Shown in pieces: positions 15,683 through 24,973 of a stretch of DNA of 64,000 bases; within the stretch, counting starts at the first letter, position 1; each line of letters starts with the position of its first letter. The position numbers and the translations under genes were made by a program. The notes beneath the pieces are model-generated. The model was not told the origin of the DNA. It saw only the letters and a list, made by a program, of their open reading frames with translations, and ran no database searches. Source of the stretch: Streptomyces sp. NRRL B-3428 (GTDB lineage: Bacteria > Actinomycetota > Actinomycetes > Streptomycetales > Streptomycetaceae); contig JOGW01000026.1 of the NCBI GenBank assembly GCA_000721375.1, positions 36,756 through 100,755 on the forward strand, given 5' to 3'.

Positions 15683-17695
15683 CTAGAGCGGCGCTTCACC
15701 GCCCGCCGCCCAGGCGAGCATGGCCCCCGGGTCGGCATGCGCGGCATTGCGGCGATAGGTGTCGTACGCGCCGGGTCCGACGAGGCGGCGCGCGATGTCC
15801 TCGCCCGCCTCGCGCAGCGGCGCCACGTCCGGCGCCCCGCGCTGCGGGTGCCCCACCGCTTCCCACAGCCGCTGCCCGGCGCCGGAGGCGAGCGCCGCGG
15901 AATGACCGTCACCGTTGGCGGAGAAGGCCGCGGCCAGCATGTCGAGGCCCAGGGCGATACCGAACGTGTCACCGATCTGCTGCTTCGCGTGCAGCATGGA
16001 ACGGGCGTGCTCCAGGGCCAGTTCGCTGTTCTGCTCGAGCAGCGCCACCACACACAGCTGATAGTCGGCGTACGAGCGGATCCAGTGCTCGCCCATGGTC
16101 ACGCACTCGGCGCGCAGGCCCTGGGCCGCCTCATGGCTCTGCTCCAGGAGTCCCGACCCGGTCAGGGCGAAAAGGCGCAGCATCCGGCACATCATCTCGG
16201 CCTGCGGGGCAGGCCGTCCTGCGGCGGGCGAGCCTTCCGCGCGCGCGGCCTCCAGAGCATGGTCGAGCAGCTTGAGGGCTTCTTCGGCATTGCCCTGCAG
16301 AAGATCGCTCATCGCCTGCAGATACGCCGCCCGCAGCAGTCCGGTCGTGTCCCCGGAGCTCCGGGCGTGCGTGAGGCACTGCCGCGCCAGATGTGTTCCG
16401 GTGGCGTAGTTGCCCTGCAGGAGATGGGTCAACCCGAGTGCCCATACGGCCCGTTGGCGGGTGGGGCCCTCGCTGTCACAGGCCTTCAGGGTGCGGGAGA
16501 GGTAGAGCTGCGCGGTGTGTGCGTGGCCGCAGCAGGTCCAGTAGAAGCCGGTCAGAGTGGACAGTTCGAGTGCGTCCTCGACGTCGCGCGCCAGGAAGTG
16601 GTCGAGGGCCGCGCACAGATCGGGGTGGGCTTCCTTGATGGTCCGGTACCAGCCGGTCTGTTCGGCGCTCGTCCAGGTGGCGTCCGCGTGGCGGGCCTGG
16701 GCGAGGAAGTACGTCGCGTGGGTGGTCGCCATGGTGTCCAGCTCGCCGAGCTCGTCCAGCCATAACCGCCCGTACTCCCGCACGGTGTCCAGGAGCAGAT
16801 AGCGCTCGTCGCGGCGCGTGACGACGGACTTGTCCACGAGCCCGGCCAGCGCGAGCCCGACGTCGACCGTGCGCAGCGGGCCGCCGGCGCACAGTGCGGC
16901 CGCCATGTCCGCGTCGAAGTGCCCGCGGATGACCGAGAGCCGCGCCCACAGCAGTCGCTCCTTGGGCGTGCACAGCTCATGGCTCCAGCCCATGGCGGTG
17001 CGCAGCACGTCGTGATGTTGGGGTCCTACCGGGCGCACCTCGTCCTCGTCACGGCTCAGGTCATGCCGGGGACGGCCGAGGAGCTCCTCTATGGTGCTGT
17101 GCCGCAGCGCTCCCGCGGCCAGTTCCAGGGCCAGCGGCAGACCGTCGAGATACGTGCACAGCTCCGTCACCCGGTTCAGATCACCCGGCTCCGGCAGGTT
17201 CCCCGACTCGGTCGCGCGTTGCAGGAAGAGTTCGGCGGCGTCGGTCGCGCACGGCAGCGGATCGATGACGGCCACGTACTCGTCGATGAGCTGGAACCGC
17301 TCGCGGGTCGTCGCGACGATGCGCAGTCGCGGGCAGTGGTTGAGCAGCACCTCGACCAGCTGCCGGCAGGCGGTCAGCAGATGCTCGCAGGAGTCGAGCA
17401 CGATCAGCAGTTCACGCTCGCCTATCCACTCGCAGATCACGTCCAGCGGCATCCTGGGCGTGTGATCGGACAGGCCGCAGGCATCCGCGACGAGCGCCGC
17501 GAGCATCCCTTCCTCGGTCAACTGCCACACATCGGCCCAGCACGCGTCCGCGGCGGCCCCCGGCGGCTCGAGCTCCACCAGCTGTCTGACCAGGCGCGTC
17601 TTGCCGACACCGGCGACTCCGGTCACCGTCACAAGGCGGTGACCCTTCAACGCGCCTTCCAGCTCAGCCAGTTCCCGCTCGCGCCCGACGAACAT
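15683..17695 (-). CDS. AfsR/COG3903-like ATPase-TPR protein without a DNA-binding domain
   Basis: STAND-type ATPase of 670 residues. It begins F-V-G-R-E-R-E-L with the P-loop T-G-V-A-G-V-G-K-T (25-33), Walker B L-L-I-V-L-D-S-C-E-H near 106-115, and sensor A-T-T-R-E-R. A winged-helix NACHT-associated region (about 255-330) and TPR-like helices reach the C-terminus. Relatives add a SARP domain at the N-terminus or a LuxR HTH at the C-terminus; this protein stops just where the LuxR HTH would begin. Codon 311 is TTA (16763-16765), so translation should depend on bldA. The ATG at 17695 has GGAGGG upstream. It is probably a signalling regulator or a truncated activator. Confidence 0.8.
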   Translation of the reverse strand: MFVGRERELAELEGALKGHRLVTVTGVAGVGKTRLVRQLVELEPPGAAADACWADVWQLTEEGMLAALVADACGLSDHTPRMPLDVICEWIGERELLIVLDSCEHLLTACRQLVEVLLNHCPRLRIVATTRERFQLIDEYVAVIDPLPCATDAAELFLQRATESGNLPEPGDLNRVTELCTYLDGLPLALELAAGALRHSTIEELLGRPRHDLSRDEDEVRPVGPQHHDVLRTAMGWSHELCTPKERLLWARLSVIRGHFDADMAAALCAGGPLRTVDVGLALAGLVDKSVVTRRDERYLLLDTVREYGRLWLDELGELDTMATTHATYFLAQARHADATWTSAEQTGWYRTIKEAHPDLCAALDHFLARDVEDALELSTLTGFYWTCCGHAHTAQLYLSRTLKACDSEGPTRQRAVWALGLTHLLQGNYATGTHLARQCLTHARSSGDTTGLLRAAYLQAMSDLLQGNAEEALKLLDHALEAARAEGSPAAGRPAPQAEMMCRMLRLFALTGSGLLEQSHEAAQGLRAECVTMGEHWIRSYADYQLCVVALLEQNSELALEHARSMLHAKQQIGDTFGIALGLDMLAAAFSANGDGHSAALASGAGQRLWEAVGHPQRGAPDVAPLREAGEDIARRLVGPGAYDTYRRNAAHADPGAMLAWAAGGEAPL

Positions 17696-17986
17696 GGCCC
17701 ATCCCTCCCATACGGCGATCAGCCTTCCGGTCCGGCGCGACACCGGCCGAGACCGCAGGCGTGCCACGCATCCTGGCAGTCCTGTCCGCCTCGCGGAATG
17801 CCCTTGCCCGAACACCTCGACCACCGGACCGGACAGCTGGACCTGCGGGCCGGACACCTGGACCTCCGGCCCGGACGCTGCCGACCGCCGCCGTACTCGC
17901 CGACGAGTTTTCAGTGCCGCGGGAGTCAGACATCCGACGAGACCATTCGTCGGACCGATTCGATGCTGAGGGAGTGGTGATCGACT
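17696..17986. repeat. Divergent intergenic region with 21-bp tandem repeat
   Basis: No gene is seen here. Two and a half copies of a 21-bp unit containing GGACAGCTGGACCTGC or its variant GGACACCTGGACCTCC run from 17826 to about 17877, roughly midway between the ATPase-TPR gene (start 17695) and the VOC gene (start 17987). The phase of two helical turns would suit a multimeric DNA-binding protein; this is speculative. Confidence 0.45.
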
Positions 17987-18328
17987 GTGGCCGTAGGAAT
18001 CTTTGCCGGTATCGCCGTACGCGACTGCGTGAGCGCCGTGGAGTGGTACAAGAAGCTGCTCGGGACGGATCCGAGTTTCTACCCCAACGACGTGGAAGCG
18101 GTGTGGCAGCTGGCCGAGGACCGCTACGTGTACGTCATCGAGGACGACCGGCGGGCCGGCGGTGCGGTGGGCATGATCTGGATGGACGACCCCCGTTCCG
18201 CGGTGGAGCGCATCGCCGAACGCGGGCTGCACCCCGTGGACATGGAAGAGTACGGCAACGTGTGCAAGTGGGTGTTCCACGACCCTGACGGCAACGAGAC
18301 GGGAATCGGCGGCGAGGTGGGCAAGTAA
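17987..18328 (+). CDS. VOC-family (glyoxalase/bleomycin-resistance fold) protein
   Basis: Single-domain vicinal-oxygen-chelate protein of 113 residues with paired beta-alpha-beta-beta-beta modules: I-A-V-R-D-C-V-S-A-V-E-W-Y-K-K-L-L-G at the N-terminus and V-F-H-D-P-D-G-N-E-T-G at the C-terminus. Members bind a metal or a small hydrophobic ligand and act as lyases, dioxygenases or drug-binding proteins; this one gives no specific clue. The GTG start lies 13 nt after GGGAG. It is a single gene facing the membrane-protein gene. Confidence 0.85.
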   Translation: MAVGIFAGIAVRDCVSAVEWYKKLLGTDPSFYPNDVEAVWQLAEDRYVYVIEDDRRAGGAVGMIWMDDPRSAVERIAERGLHPVDMEEYGNVCKWVFHDPDGNETGIGGEVGK

Positions 18329-18360
18329 CCTCGCCGCCGGCTACCGGCTAGTCGACCACC

Positions 18361-18384
18361 GGCCGGCCGGCCAGCCAGCCGGCC
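18361..18384. terminator. GC-rich hairpin between convergent genes
   Basis: GGCCGGC (18361-18367) and GCCGGCC (18378-18384) form a 7-bp stem with a 10-nt loop in a CCGG/AGCC-rich stretch between the convergent VOC and membrane-protein genes. No T-tract follows, as is common in Streptomyces. Confidence 0.4.
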
Positions 18385-18403
18385 CGGCAGCTGAGGCAGG
18401 TCC

Positions 18404-18793
18404 TCAGTCGGTGGCCGGCTCCGCCGCGTCCGCCCCGATCAGTGAGAACGCGAGGATCGACACGCGGGTGATCAACCCAGCGAGCAGGATCGTGCCGACC
18501 CCCTCGACCTGCAGCTCGGCGGCCTTCCCGCCCAGCCAGGAGATCAGCCACCAGATCAATGAGTCCTGTACGAACCCGGCCAGTCCGAAGGCCAACAGGG
18601 CGGGCGCAGGCACTCGGGCGGACGGGCCGACGTAGACGAGTTGGGTGAGGACCGCGACCGCGAGGCCCGCGACCATGAGCGAGAGCACCGCGTCCACGCT
18701 CTCCTCGCCCAAGGTGATGCCGGGCAGCAGACCTCCTGCGAGACCCACACCCACGAGGGCGCCCAACCTGCGTCGTCCACCTATGTCAGCCAT
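18404..18793 (-). CDS. Small membrane protein with four hydrophobic segments
   Basis: Protein of 129 residues with four predicted transmembrane segments (roughly residues 9-28, 33-55, 62-85 and 95-118). Short loops between them contain few charges. The topology resembles holin-like or DUF-type actinobacterial membrane proteins, but no named family is certain. The ATG at 18793 follows a GAGAG sequence by 7 nt; an in-frame ATG at 18811 is the alternative. Nothing in the neighbourhood indicates a role. Confidence 0.6.
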   Translation of the reverse strand: MADIGGRRRLGALVGVGLAGGLLPGITLGEESVDAVLSLMVAGLAVAVLTQLVYVGPSARVPAPALLAFGLAGFVQDSLIWWLISWLGGKAAELQVEGVGTILLAGLITRVSILAFSLIGADAAEPATD

Positions 18794-18847
18794 GCGCGGA
18801 CTCTCGCACATCCGGCCGATCTTGTGGAGATCCTGTCGAGATCGGTT

Positions 18848-21496
18848 TCAGCGGACGAACTTGACGTAGCTGGTCCGTAGATAGCTGCCGGGCACGGTGT
18901 TGGAGACCGTGACATCGCCTGTCGCTCCCGCAGCGAACCCGAAGGTTCCCAGCGAGATCCACCGGTTGCCTCCCGTGGTCTGGTCGATGTCGATGGCGCT
19001 GGTGCCCCCTGCGTGGGTGACGCTGTACCGGGCCGCGGTGGAGCTGTTCGCGTTGTTCGGCACCCACGCGAACACCTCGTACTGGCCGGCGGTATCGAGC
19101 TGTGGCCGCCAAGTGGCCGTCGCGGACGAGCTGTTGGAGGTCCGCGTCTTGGAGCCGGTCCAGCCGGTGACGCTCGACGCGGTCCACACCCCTGTCTCCG
19201 TATAGCCCTCGTCGTCGATGCCGATGAGGCTCATGGGCCTCGGCGTCACCCGCACGGTCGCCCGCGTGGACTCGTTGCCCGTCTGGTCCACGGCGGTGAC
19301 GGCCAGTTCGTGTTCGACGTCATTGGTCAGTTCGCCGACCGGGAAGCCGAGCGGGCGCAGGTGCGCGTCGGCCGGGTTGCCGTACGGCTCCTCGGTGATG
19401 CGCTTGCCGTCGACGTACACGTGGTAGCCGTGCAGGTCCACCTCCAGGCTCTGGTCCCAGTACAGGACCGCGCCCCCGTTGGTCGCCTCGGCGCTCACGT
19501 CGGCCGGCGGCGCCGGTGCCTTGGTGTCCTCCGGCGCCCGCACCTTCGTCACCGCCGAGTGCGCGGACTCGTTGCCCGAGCGGTCCACCGAGGTCACGGT
19601 CACGTCGTACGTCTGGCCGGCCAACATCTCGTACAGGCACAAGGAGTTGCGCCGCACGGGCTGCCATGTGACCCGGTTCCCGTCCACGTACACATGGTGG
19701 CCGAGCACGTCGCCGTCGTTCGCCGGGCTCCATCGCACATGCAGCACCGCGTCGCCGTTCGAAGCGTTCGGCCGCACGGACGCCAGGATGTTCCGCGGCA
19801 CGGTCGGCGCCTGCGCGTCAGAGGGCGCCGTGGGCAGGAACTTCACCGCGTCCGCCCGCATGATGCCTTCGACTCCCGGCTTCTTGCCGAGCTCGACGTA
19901 GCCGGTGGACCCGGCGGCGAAGGGGAAGTTGCCGAGTCGTACCCAGCGGTCCGTCCCGTTGCCGGTGTCGGCCACCACGTCGGTGGTGCCGCCTTCATGG
20001 ACGACGGTGAAGGCCCCGGCCGTGATCGTGTCGTCGGCGGAGGCGGGGGCCCAGGCGTACACGTCGTAACGCGTGCTCGTCGGCAGATCCGGCGTCCAGC
20101 GCGCGGTCGCGGCCGATGAGGTGGCCCACCGGGTGTCGCTGCCCCGCCATCCCTTCACCGCGGCCGACGCACCCCATACTCCCCGCTCGCCGTAGCCGCT
20201 GCCGCCGTTGTCGATGACCACGGCGGGCACGAACTTCACCGCGTCGGCTCGCAATGTCCCGCTGCCCGCAGTGCCGCCGGTCACCCGGATGCCGTGGCCG
20301 ACCCCTGGAGTCATGCGATACGAGCCGAGGCTGATCCACTGCTGTCCGGAGCGGGTCTGGTCGAGGGTGACCTCGGTCGTTCCCTGGTCGTGGGTGACGG
20401 TGTAAGTGGCTGCCGTATGGCCGGTCTTGAGAAGGTTCGGGTTCCATACGAACACCTCGTACGGCTGGGCGGTCTCGAGCCCTGGTGTCCAGCGCGCGCT
20501 CGCACCGGGAGCGTCGGAGCGGCGAACGTCCTTGTTCTGGAAGCCGAAGACCTCGTGATGCCCGTCGGTGATCTCGTCCGCCCAGCTGCCTGACTCGGCA
20601 TAGCCGCTGTCGCCGTTGTCGACGACGACGGTGTCCGCGGAGGTGTCCGCACCTGAGTCCACCGGCGCGTAGTAGCGGAAGTAGTCCCAGGTGGTCTCGC
20701 CGGGCAGGTTCGTCTCGTCGACGGGGGAGGTGTAGCCGAGCGTGGTGAGCCAGATGTTCTGCAGCCCGTGCGGACCTGCCTTCGGCAGGGTCTGCGTCAG
20801 CTTGCCGTCGATGTAGTAGCGGACCTCGGTGGGCGTCCACTCGAATCCATACGTATGGAAGCCGTCGGACGAGTCCGGGCCCTTGTAGGGGCGGCCGGGG
20901 TTGCCGACGTGGTGCGGTACGAACCAGTGCGAGACCTGCGTGAACTCATCCGGCTTGTGTGAATCGACCTCGAACCCGTCGATCTCGTTCACCCGGTTGT
21001 TCGGACCCTTGTACCCCGGCGTGTCCGGCACGTAGTCCGCCAGGCCGGTGGTCCACATCGCGGAGTGGAAGCCCTGGTCACCCCATAGCTGCGCACGCGT
21101 CTCGTAGTAGCCGTAACCGAACGTCCGGCGGCTGATCACCCCGCCGCAGGTGTAGTCCATGCCGGCTCGGGCCTCCCGCTTGAGGGCGATACGCATCAGC
21201 CCTTGGGACACGCTGACGTTGTCCGGGCTGTTGGAGCAGATCGCCTTCTCGCCCTCGCGGTAGTGCCACTGCGACTCATCGAGTCCCAGGCCATCGGCGG
21301 CGACGCCGTCGAACTCGTCGGCCCAGGAGAGCTGGTAGCCGGGCACCGGCGCCGGGGAGGATGCGGCGCTTCGTGCACCGACGGCGATCGGGGAGGCGTC
21401 GACCGGGGAGGCGGGCGCCGCGGTCGAGGAGGGCAGCACGGCCGCGGCGAAGGCGGCTGCCAGGGCGAGCGCGACCACGGTTCTGCGGACTTTCAC
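18848..21496 (-). CDS. Secreted GH16 glycoside hydrolase with golvesin-like and FN3 modules
   Basis: Extracellular enzyme of 882 residues. A Sec signal peptide occupies residues 1-27. The GH16 catalytic domain covers about 53-278, with the E-x-D-x-x-E motif at E171-I-D173-G-F-E176. This spacing is that of the laminarinase, agarase and carrageenase branch rather than lichenases. Three golvesin C-terminal-like modules (D-N-G-D-S-G-Y ... A-D-A-V-K-F) lie at about 289-412, 413-540 and 755-882. Two fibronectin-III repeats fall between the second and third. The GTG at 21496 is preceded by AGGAGG at 8 nt spacing. It is divergent from a sugar ABC importer and probably feeds it with oligosaccharides from a beta-glucan or galactan. 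Confidence 0.88.
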   Translation of the reverse strand: MKVRRTVVALALAAAFAAAVLPSSTAAPASPVDASPIAVGARSAASSPAPVPGYQLSWADEFDGVAADGLGLDESQWHYREGEKAICSNSPDNVSVSQGLMRIALKREARAGMDYTCGGVISRRTFGYGYYETRAQLWGDQGFHSAMWTTGLADYVPDTPGYKGPNNRVNEIDGFEVDSHKPDEFTQVSHWFVPHHVGNPGRPYKGPDSSDGFHTYGFEWTPTEVRYYIDGKLTQTLPKAGPHGLQNIWLTTLGYTSPVDETNLPGETTWDYFRYYAPVDSGADTSADTVVVDNGDSGYAESGSWADEITDGHHEVFGFQNKDVRRSDAPGASARWTPGLETAQPYEVFVWNPNLLKTGHTAATYTVTHDQGTTEVTLDQTRSGQQWISLGSYRMTPGVGHGIRVTGGTAGSGTLRADAVKFVPAVVIDNGGSGYGERGVWGASAAVKGWRGSDTRWATSSAATARWTPDLPTSTRYDVYAWAPASADDTITAGAFTVVHEGGTTDVVADTGNGTDRWVRLGNFPFAAGSTGYVELGKKPGVEGIMRADAVKFLPTAPSDAQAPTVPRNILASVRPNASNGDAVLHVRWSPANDGDVLGHHVYVDGNRVTWQPVRRNSLCLYEMLAGQTYDVTVTSVDRSGNESAHSAVTKVRAPEDTKAPAPPADVSAEATNGGAVLYWDQSLEVDLHGYHVYVDGKRITEEPYGNPADAHLRPLGFPVGELTNDVEHELAVTAVDQTGNESTRATVRVTPRPMSLIGIDDEGYTETGVWTASSVTGWTGSKTRTSNSSSATATWRPQLDTAGQYEVFAWVPNNANSSTAARYSVTHAGGTSAIDIDQTTGGNRWISLGTFGFAAGATGDVTVSNTVPGSYLRTSYVKFVR

Positions 21497-21768
21497 GACA
21501 GCAGCCTCCTGATGTCCGTTCGGCAGGTCCCTGGGTGCGTTCGTGTTCACGACGCACTCCCATGCGTGAATGGAGTCGGCACTATGTGCAATGAGCACCC
21601 GCAGTATGTGTTCCCCTCGACGTCCCGACAAGGCCCGCTGCAAGGTCGGCGCCAGTGACGTGCCTTGCGGGATCTGAGTTGTTGCGCCGCTCTCCATAAT
21701 GTGGGCGTCACATCCATTTACCGGATGGGCCTCCTGAGATATGGTCCGTCGCGTCGCAAGGAGTTGAT
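21497..21768. promoter_or_regulatory. Divergent promoter region of the GH16/ABC locus
   Basis: It holds the promoters of the secreted GH16 gene and the ABC operon. Candidate operator symmetries are an imperfect repeat at 21556-21576 (ACTCCCAT ... ATGGAGT) and ATGTG-N5-CACAT at 21699-21713. The downstream IclR regulator is the obvious candidate ligand-responsive protein. AAGGAG at about 21758 is the Shine-Dalgarno sequence of the first permease. Confidence 0.45.
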
Positions 21769-22710
21769 ATGACACTGACCACCGAACCCCCACCGGTACG
21801 AGCGCCAGTTGACGCTCCCCGGCGGGCGGGGCACCGCACCTCCCTGAACGGACGGGACCGCACCTTCGGCTTCATGATCGCGGCCCCCGGGGTGGCGCTG
21901 TTTCTTGCCGTGGCGGTGTATCCGCTGGTGGCGAGCCTGGGAACCAGCCTGTACGACCAGTCCCTCGTGCGCCCCACGCGGTCGTTCGTCGGATTCGGCA
22001 ACTACACCGACGTATGGCCCGACTTCGTCGACCGGCTGGGGATCACGCTCGTGTTCTCCGTCTTCTCGACGGTCATCCCGCTGCTCATCGGTCTGAGCCT
22101 CGCGCTGCTGCTCAACGCCCGGCTCAAGGGACGTTCCGTGCTGCGCGGTGTGCTGATGCTGCCCTGGCTGCTGCCGGGTGTCGTCGTCTCCTTCCTGTGG
22201 GCGTGGATCTTCAACGACAGCTACGGCGTGCTCAACCACGTACTGACGCAGGTCGGACTGCCGGAACTCAACCTGCTCGGGGAGCCGGGCACCGCCATGG
22301 CCGCGGTGATCATCGCCAAGTCGTGGAACACCTTCCCCTGGATGATGGTGGTGATCCTCGCGGTCCTGCAGACCCTGCCGCGCGAGCAGTTGGAGGCCGC
22401 CGCCATCGACGGCGCATCACGTCGGCAGCGCTTCTGGCATGTGTCGCTGCCGCATCTGATCGGGCCGGTCGCGCTCGTGACCATGCTCGAGTTCATCTAC
22501 AACTTCGGCTCGTTCGACATGATCTTCGTGATGACCGGCGGCGGCCCCGGCACCTCGACCATGACCCTCGCGGTCAGCATCTACCAGTACGCGTTCGTCG
22601 AGTTCTCCCTGGGGCGTGCGGCCGCCATGGGTGTCCTGTGGCTGATCGCGCTGTCCGTCGTCTGCGGCGCCTACTTCCTGCTCAACAAGAAACTGGAGGC
22701 GCGACGGTGA
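21769..22710 (+). CDS. Sugar ABC transporter permease (MalF/UgpA type)
   Basis: Membrane permease of 313 residues with six to seven transmembrane helices. The cytoplasmic EAA loop reads E-A-A-A-I-D-G-A-S-R-R-Q-R-F-W, the contact for the ATPase. MSP-domain helices run through residues 90-310. AAGGAG precedes the ATG. The next permease starts in a GTGA overlap. No ATPase gene is present in the cluster, so the importer probably borrows a shared MsiK-type ATPase, as is usual for Streptomyces sugar importers. Confidence 0.9.
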   Translation: MTLTTEPPPVRAPVDAPRRAGHRTSLNGRDRTFGFMIAAPGVALFLAVAVYPLVASLGTSLYDQSLVRPTRSFVGFGNYTDVWPDFVDRLGITLVFSVFSTVIPLLIGLSLALLLNARLKGRSVLRGVLMLPWLLPGVVVSFLWAWIFNDSYGVLNHVLTQVGLPELNLLGEPGTAMAAVIIAKSWNTFPWMMVVILAVLQTLPREQLEAAAIDGASRRQRFWHVSLPHLIGPVALVTMLEFIYNFGSFDMIFVMTGGGPGTSTMTLAVSIYQYAFVEFSLGRAAAMGVLWLIALSVVCGAYFLLNKKLEARR

Positions 22711-23591
22711 GCCTCATATCGCTCCGCCCCGCCCGGCGCCGCTCACGCCACGTCGGCGAGGGCATCACCCGGCCCACCCTCGGCGGCTTCGGCAAACTCG
22801 GCCTGGCAGGGCTCGGGTTGTTCGGACTGCTGCCGGTGTACTGGCTGGTCGCCACCGCGTTCATGAAACGCGAGGACGTCTTCTCCAAGGACCGGCCGTT
22901 CTTCCCCTTCAACCCGACGCTCGACAACTTCGGCGCGTTCTTCGAGGACACCGCGCTGCTCTCCGCCCTCGGCAACTCGGTGATCGTCTCGGCCGGGACA
23001 GCCTTGGTCTCGGTCGTGGTGTCCGGGCTGACGGCGTATTCGCTGTCGAAGTTCCGCTACCGCGGACGCAACCTCTTCATGGTGATGTTCCTCGTCGGAC
23101 AGCTCGTCCCCGGCGTACTGCTGCTGGTCTCTCTGTACTTGATGTTCAGTGCCGCCGGACTCCTCTACACCTACGCGGCCGTGATCCTTGCCTTCACCAC
23201 GTTCACGCTGCCGCTCACGGTGTTCCTCCTGAAGGGCATCATCGACAGCCTCCCCGACGAGATCATCGAGGCGGGCAAGGTCGACGGACTCTCCAACCTG
23301 GCGATTCTCTTCCGGATCATCTTTCCCCTCATCACCCCCGGCCTGGTGACCGCCGCGATGTTCGCCTTCATGCGCGGCTGGAGCGATCTCCTGTTCGCCC
23401 TGACCCTCGCGGGCCCGGACAAGCAGACCCTGCCGGTCGGCATGACGTCCGCCTTCATCCACGAGGGCTCGGCCGACTGGCCCGCCCTGATGGCCGCGTC
23501 GGTGATCACCTCACTGCCCCTCGCGCTGATCTTCATCGCCTTGCAGCGGTACTTCGTCTCCGGCCTGGCCGCCGGAGCGGTCAAGGGCTGA
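22707..23591 (+). CDS. Sugar ABC transporter permease (MalG/UgpE type)
   Basis: Second permease of the importer, 294 residues with six transmembrane segments. The EAA loop appears as E-I-I-E-A-G-K-V-D-G-L-S-N-L-A-I-L, the MalG-type variant. It opens with a GTG overlapping the previous stop, and the binding-protein gene follows after 44 bp. It forms the membrane channel with the preceding protein. Confidence 0.9.
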   Translation: MSLISLRPARRRSRHVGEGITRPTLGGFGKLGLAGLGLFGLLPVYWLVATAFMKREDVFSKDRPFFPFNPTLDNFGAFFEDTALLSALGNSVIVSAGTALVSVVVSGLTAYSLSKFRYRGRNLFMVMFLVGQLVPGVLLLVSLYLMFSAAGLLYTYAAVILAFTTFTLPLTVFLLKGIIDSLPDEIIEAGKVDGLSNLAILFRIIFPLITPGLVTAAMFAFMRGWSDLLFALTLAGPDKQTLPVGMTSAFIHEGSADWPALMAASVITSLPLALIFIALQRYFVSGLAAGAVKG

Positions 23592-23635
23592 GCCGCCCGT
23601 TTCCCGCCCCCGCCCCATAGACACGCGGAGCCAAC

Positions 23636-24937
23636 ATGTCTCGTTACGCCTACCAGCAGCCCCTGTCCCGGCGCGGACTCCTCACCGGACTCGGCGCACT
23701 CGGGCTCTCCAGCGCCTTCGGCCTGACGGCCTGCTCCACCTCCACGCCCGGCGGCGGGGTGCAGGAAGGCCCTTCGGAGGCCGACACGATCAAGTTCTAC
23801 GGCAACTCGCTCGGCGAGGACGCCCAGAAGGCGGCGTGGCAGACCATCGTCACCGGCTGGGAGAAGAAGTCCGGCAAGACGGTGAAGCCGGTGATCTATC
23901 CCTACGACCAGGCGGCCACCCAGCTGGCGCTGGCCGCGAAGTCCGGTGCTTTCAACGGAGTCGCGCAGGGCCCGTGGCAACTGCTCGTCCCCATGGGTCT
24001 GTTGGCGGACGTCTCCGATCTCACGAAGGACATGGAATTGCCGCAGAAGGTACTGGACGGCCTGCGCGTCGACGGCAAGCTCTACATGCTGCCGCTCACG
24101 GCCTCCGGCATCGGCCTGGTCTGTGACGGCCGTATCGCCGACGAGGTGGGTCTCACAAACGGCATGACCGTAGAGGACTTCGCGACCAGTCTGGAGAAGA
24201 TCAAGCGCCAGGACCCGGACCTCATTCCGTACGCCGCCGTGACCAAGAACCCGGACCTCAAGGACGCCGTGCACTGGATGTGGGGCTGGGGCAGCGAGGT
24301 GGTCACCGAGGACCTCAAGTGCACGATCGGTGACGCCGAGAGTGTCGCCGCGATCGAGTGGTACAAGGAACTCCAGGACGCGAAGCTCACCAAGGCGGGC
24401 GTGGCGCGCACCGACGCACGGATCATGTTCGCCCGCGGTCAGGCCGTCATGTACGACGACGCCCCGCTGGCGAACACGTTCGTGAAGTCCAACGGCGGCT
24501 CGGACGCCTTGAAGGCTGCGATCCGCCCCGTGCAGCGACCCACCGCCAAGGGCCTGCCCTCCTTCAACCGCTTCTGGGGCTCGGGCCTGGCCTGCAGCGC
24601 AGGCAAGGGCGAGAAGACCAACAAGGACTTCATCTCGTACGTGGCCGGCGACCTGGACGCTGCCACCGCACTGTACGAGCAGTCCGCGCTGCCGCCCGCC
24701 GACGCGAAGGTCGCCGCCCGCATCCCGGCCCTGCAGAAGGACACCTTCCAGACCGGTTTCGCGAGCGCGGTCGCCGAGCACGCCCGGCTCAGCGTGTGGG
24801 ACCGGCTGTCGACCACGGCCCAGATCGACACCGCGATCGGTGAAGGCGTCGCCTCGATCCTGGCCGGCCAGGTGGGTGTGCAGCAGGGCCTGAACGACCT
24901 GCGCAAGAAGGTCGAGACCGCGCTGCGGCAGAAGTGA
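23636..24937 (+). CDS. Sugar-binding lipoprotein of the ABC importer
   Basis: Extracytoplasmic solute-binding protein (family 1) of 433 residues. The N-terminus carries a twin-arginine S-R12-R13-G-L-L and a lipobox L-T-A-C with Cys33, so it is probably a Tat-exported lipoprotein. The mature part has the features of oligosaccharide receptors: G-W-E-K-K-S-G-K-T-V, L-Y-M-L-P-L-T and an aromatic W-M-W-G-W-G segment. Placing the binding protein after the permeases is less usual. The ligand is presumably the product of the divergent GH16 enzyme. Confidence 0.88.
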   Translation: MSRYAYQQPLSRRGLLTGLGALGLSSAFGLTACSTSTPGGGVQEGPSEADTIKFYGNSLGEDAQKAAWQTIVTGWEKKSGKTVKPVIYPYDQAATQLALAAKSGAFNGVAQGPWQLLVPMGLLADVSDLTKDMELPQKVLDGLRVDGKLYMLPLTASGIGLVCDGRIADEVGLTNGMTVEDFATSLEKIKRQDPDLIPYAAVTKNPDLKDAVHWMWGWGSEVVTEDLKCTIGDAESVAAIEWYKELQDAKLTKAGVARTDARIMFARGQAVMYDDAPLANTFVKSNGGSDALKAAIRPVQRPTAKGLPSFNRFWGSGLACSAGKGEKTNKDFISYVAGDLDAATALYEQSALPPADAKVAARIPALQKDTFQTGFASAVAEHARLSVWDRLSTTAQIDTAIGEGVASILAGQVGVQQGLNDLRKKVETALRQK

Positions 24938-24973
24938 CGAGACCGTCGGCAGATCCCGTCAGACAGGAGAACC

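Noticed and set aside
13672..17695. Secondary-metabolite cluster around the TTA-containing regulator
   Set aside because: No PKS, NRPS, terpene or RiPP core gene was seen nearby; only the E1-like/GNAT pair is suggestive.
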